From Procambarus clarkii (Eukaryota; Arthropoda; Malacostraca; Decapoda; Cambaridae), in NCBI RefSeq assembly GCF_040958095.1, contig NC_091233.1, positions 8,033,235 to 8,097,234 of the forward strand: a stretch of 64,000 nucleotides of DNA, given 5' to 3'. A program made the position numbers and the translations under genes. The notes beneath the pieces were generated by a model. That model was given only the letters and a program-made list of their open reading frames with translations, was not told the DNA's origin and ran no database searches. Numbering within the stretch: position 1 is the stretch's first letter; each line of letters starts with the position of its first letter. Of the stretch, positions 62,728 to 64,000 are shown in pieces.

Positions 62728-64000
<1,273 letters not shown>

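Overview
The window is animal nuclear DNA made almost entirely of transposable elements, simple repeats and satellites, with one recognisable host gene. I infer an arthropod, most likely a decapod crustacean such as a crayfish or lobster. The reasons are the many (TTAGG)n-type motifs (the arthropod telomere sequence), Penelope-like elements (PLEs) with GIY-YIG endonucleases, long (AT)n and (TG)n tracts, several tRNA-derived SINEs, and a spliced gene for a secreted Tyr/Gln/Thr-repeat protein. The species call is inference. No prokaryotic or viral genes were seen.

Layout. 1-2148 (minus): two-ORF LINE resembling the L1/Tx1 group, with a stop-start overlap between ORFs. 2.8-8.5 kb (plus): nearly complete I/Jockey-type LINE (gag, then endonuclease-RT-RNase H) with two inactivating lesions. 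8.5-16.2 kb: degraded repeats, a possible inverted-repeat DNA element, a ~185-bp repeat, a 34-bp minisatellite split by a SINE, and a CR1-like tail. 16.3-27.0 kb: a decayed LINE plus a hairpin-rich non-coding tract, caught in a 4,976-bp tandem duplication whose copies look identical. 27.0-35.3 kb: (AT)n tracts alternating with copies of a ~388-bp MITE that has ~84-bp terminal inverted repeats and a telomere-motif core; an intact LINE encoding RT plus a restriction-like endonuclease (29198-32155, minus) lies inside this array. 35.3-38.9 kb: non-coding DNA dense in short hairpins whose stems differ in sequence but keep pairing. 38.96-40.1 kb: minisatellite. 40.6-41.6 kb (minus): the host gene. 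42.4-57.6 kb: LINE, PLE and SINE fragments, two large foldbacks, more MITEs and (AT)n. 58.2-64.0 kb: at least four broken CR1-like LINE copies whose 3' tails adjoin (TG/CA)n tracts.

The RLE-type LINE and the L1/Tx1-like pair look intact where visible. The SINEs and MITEs are non-autonomous. Recurrent association of (AT)n with MITE ends, PLE ends and two fixed SINE positions suggests that the microsatellites and mobile elements shaped each other. The most unusual signals are the telomere-cored MITE/(AT)n array, the covarying hairpin arrays, the hammerhead-ribozyme-like motifs near PLE sequence, and the uncharacterised secreted protein.
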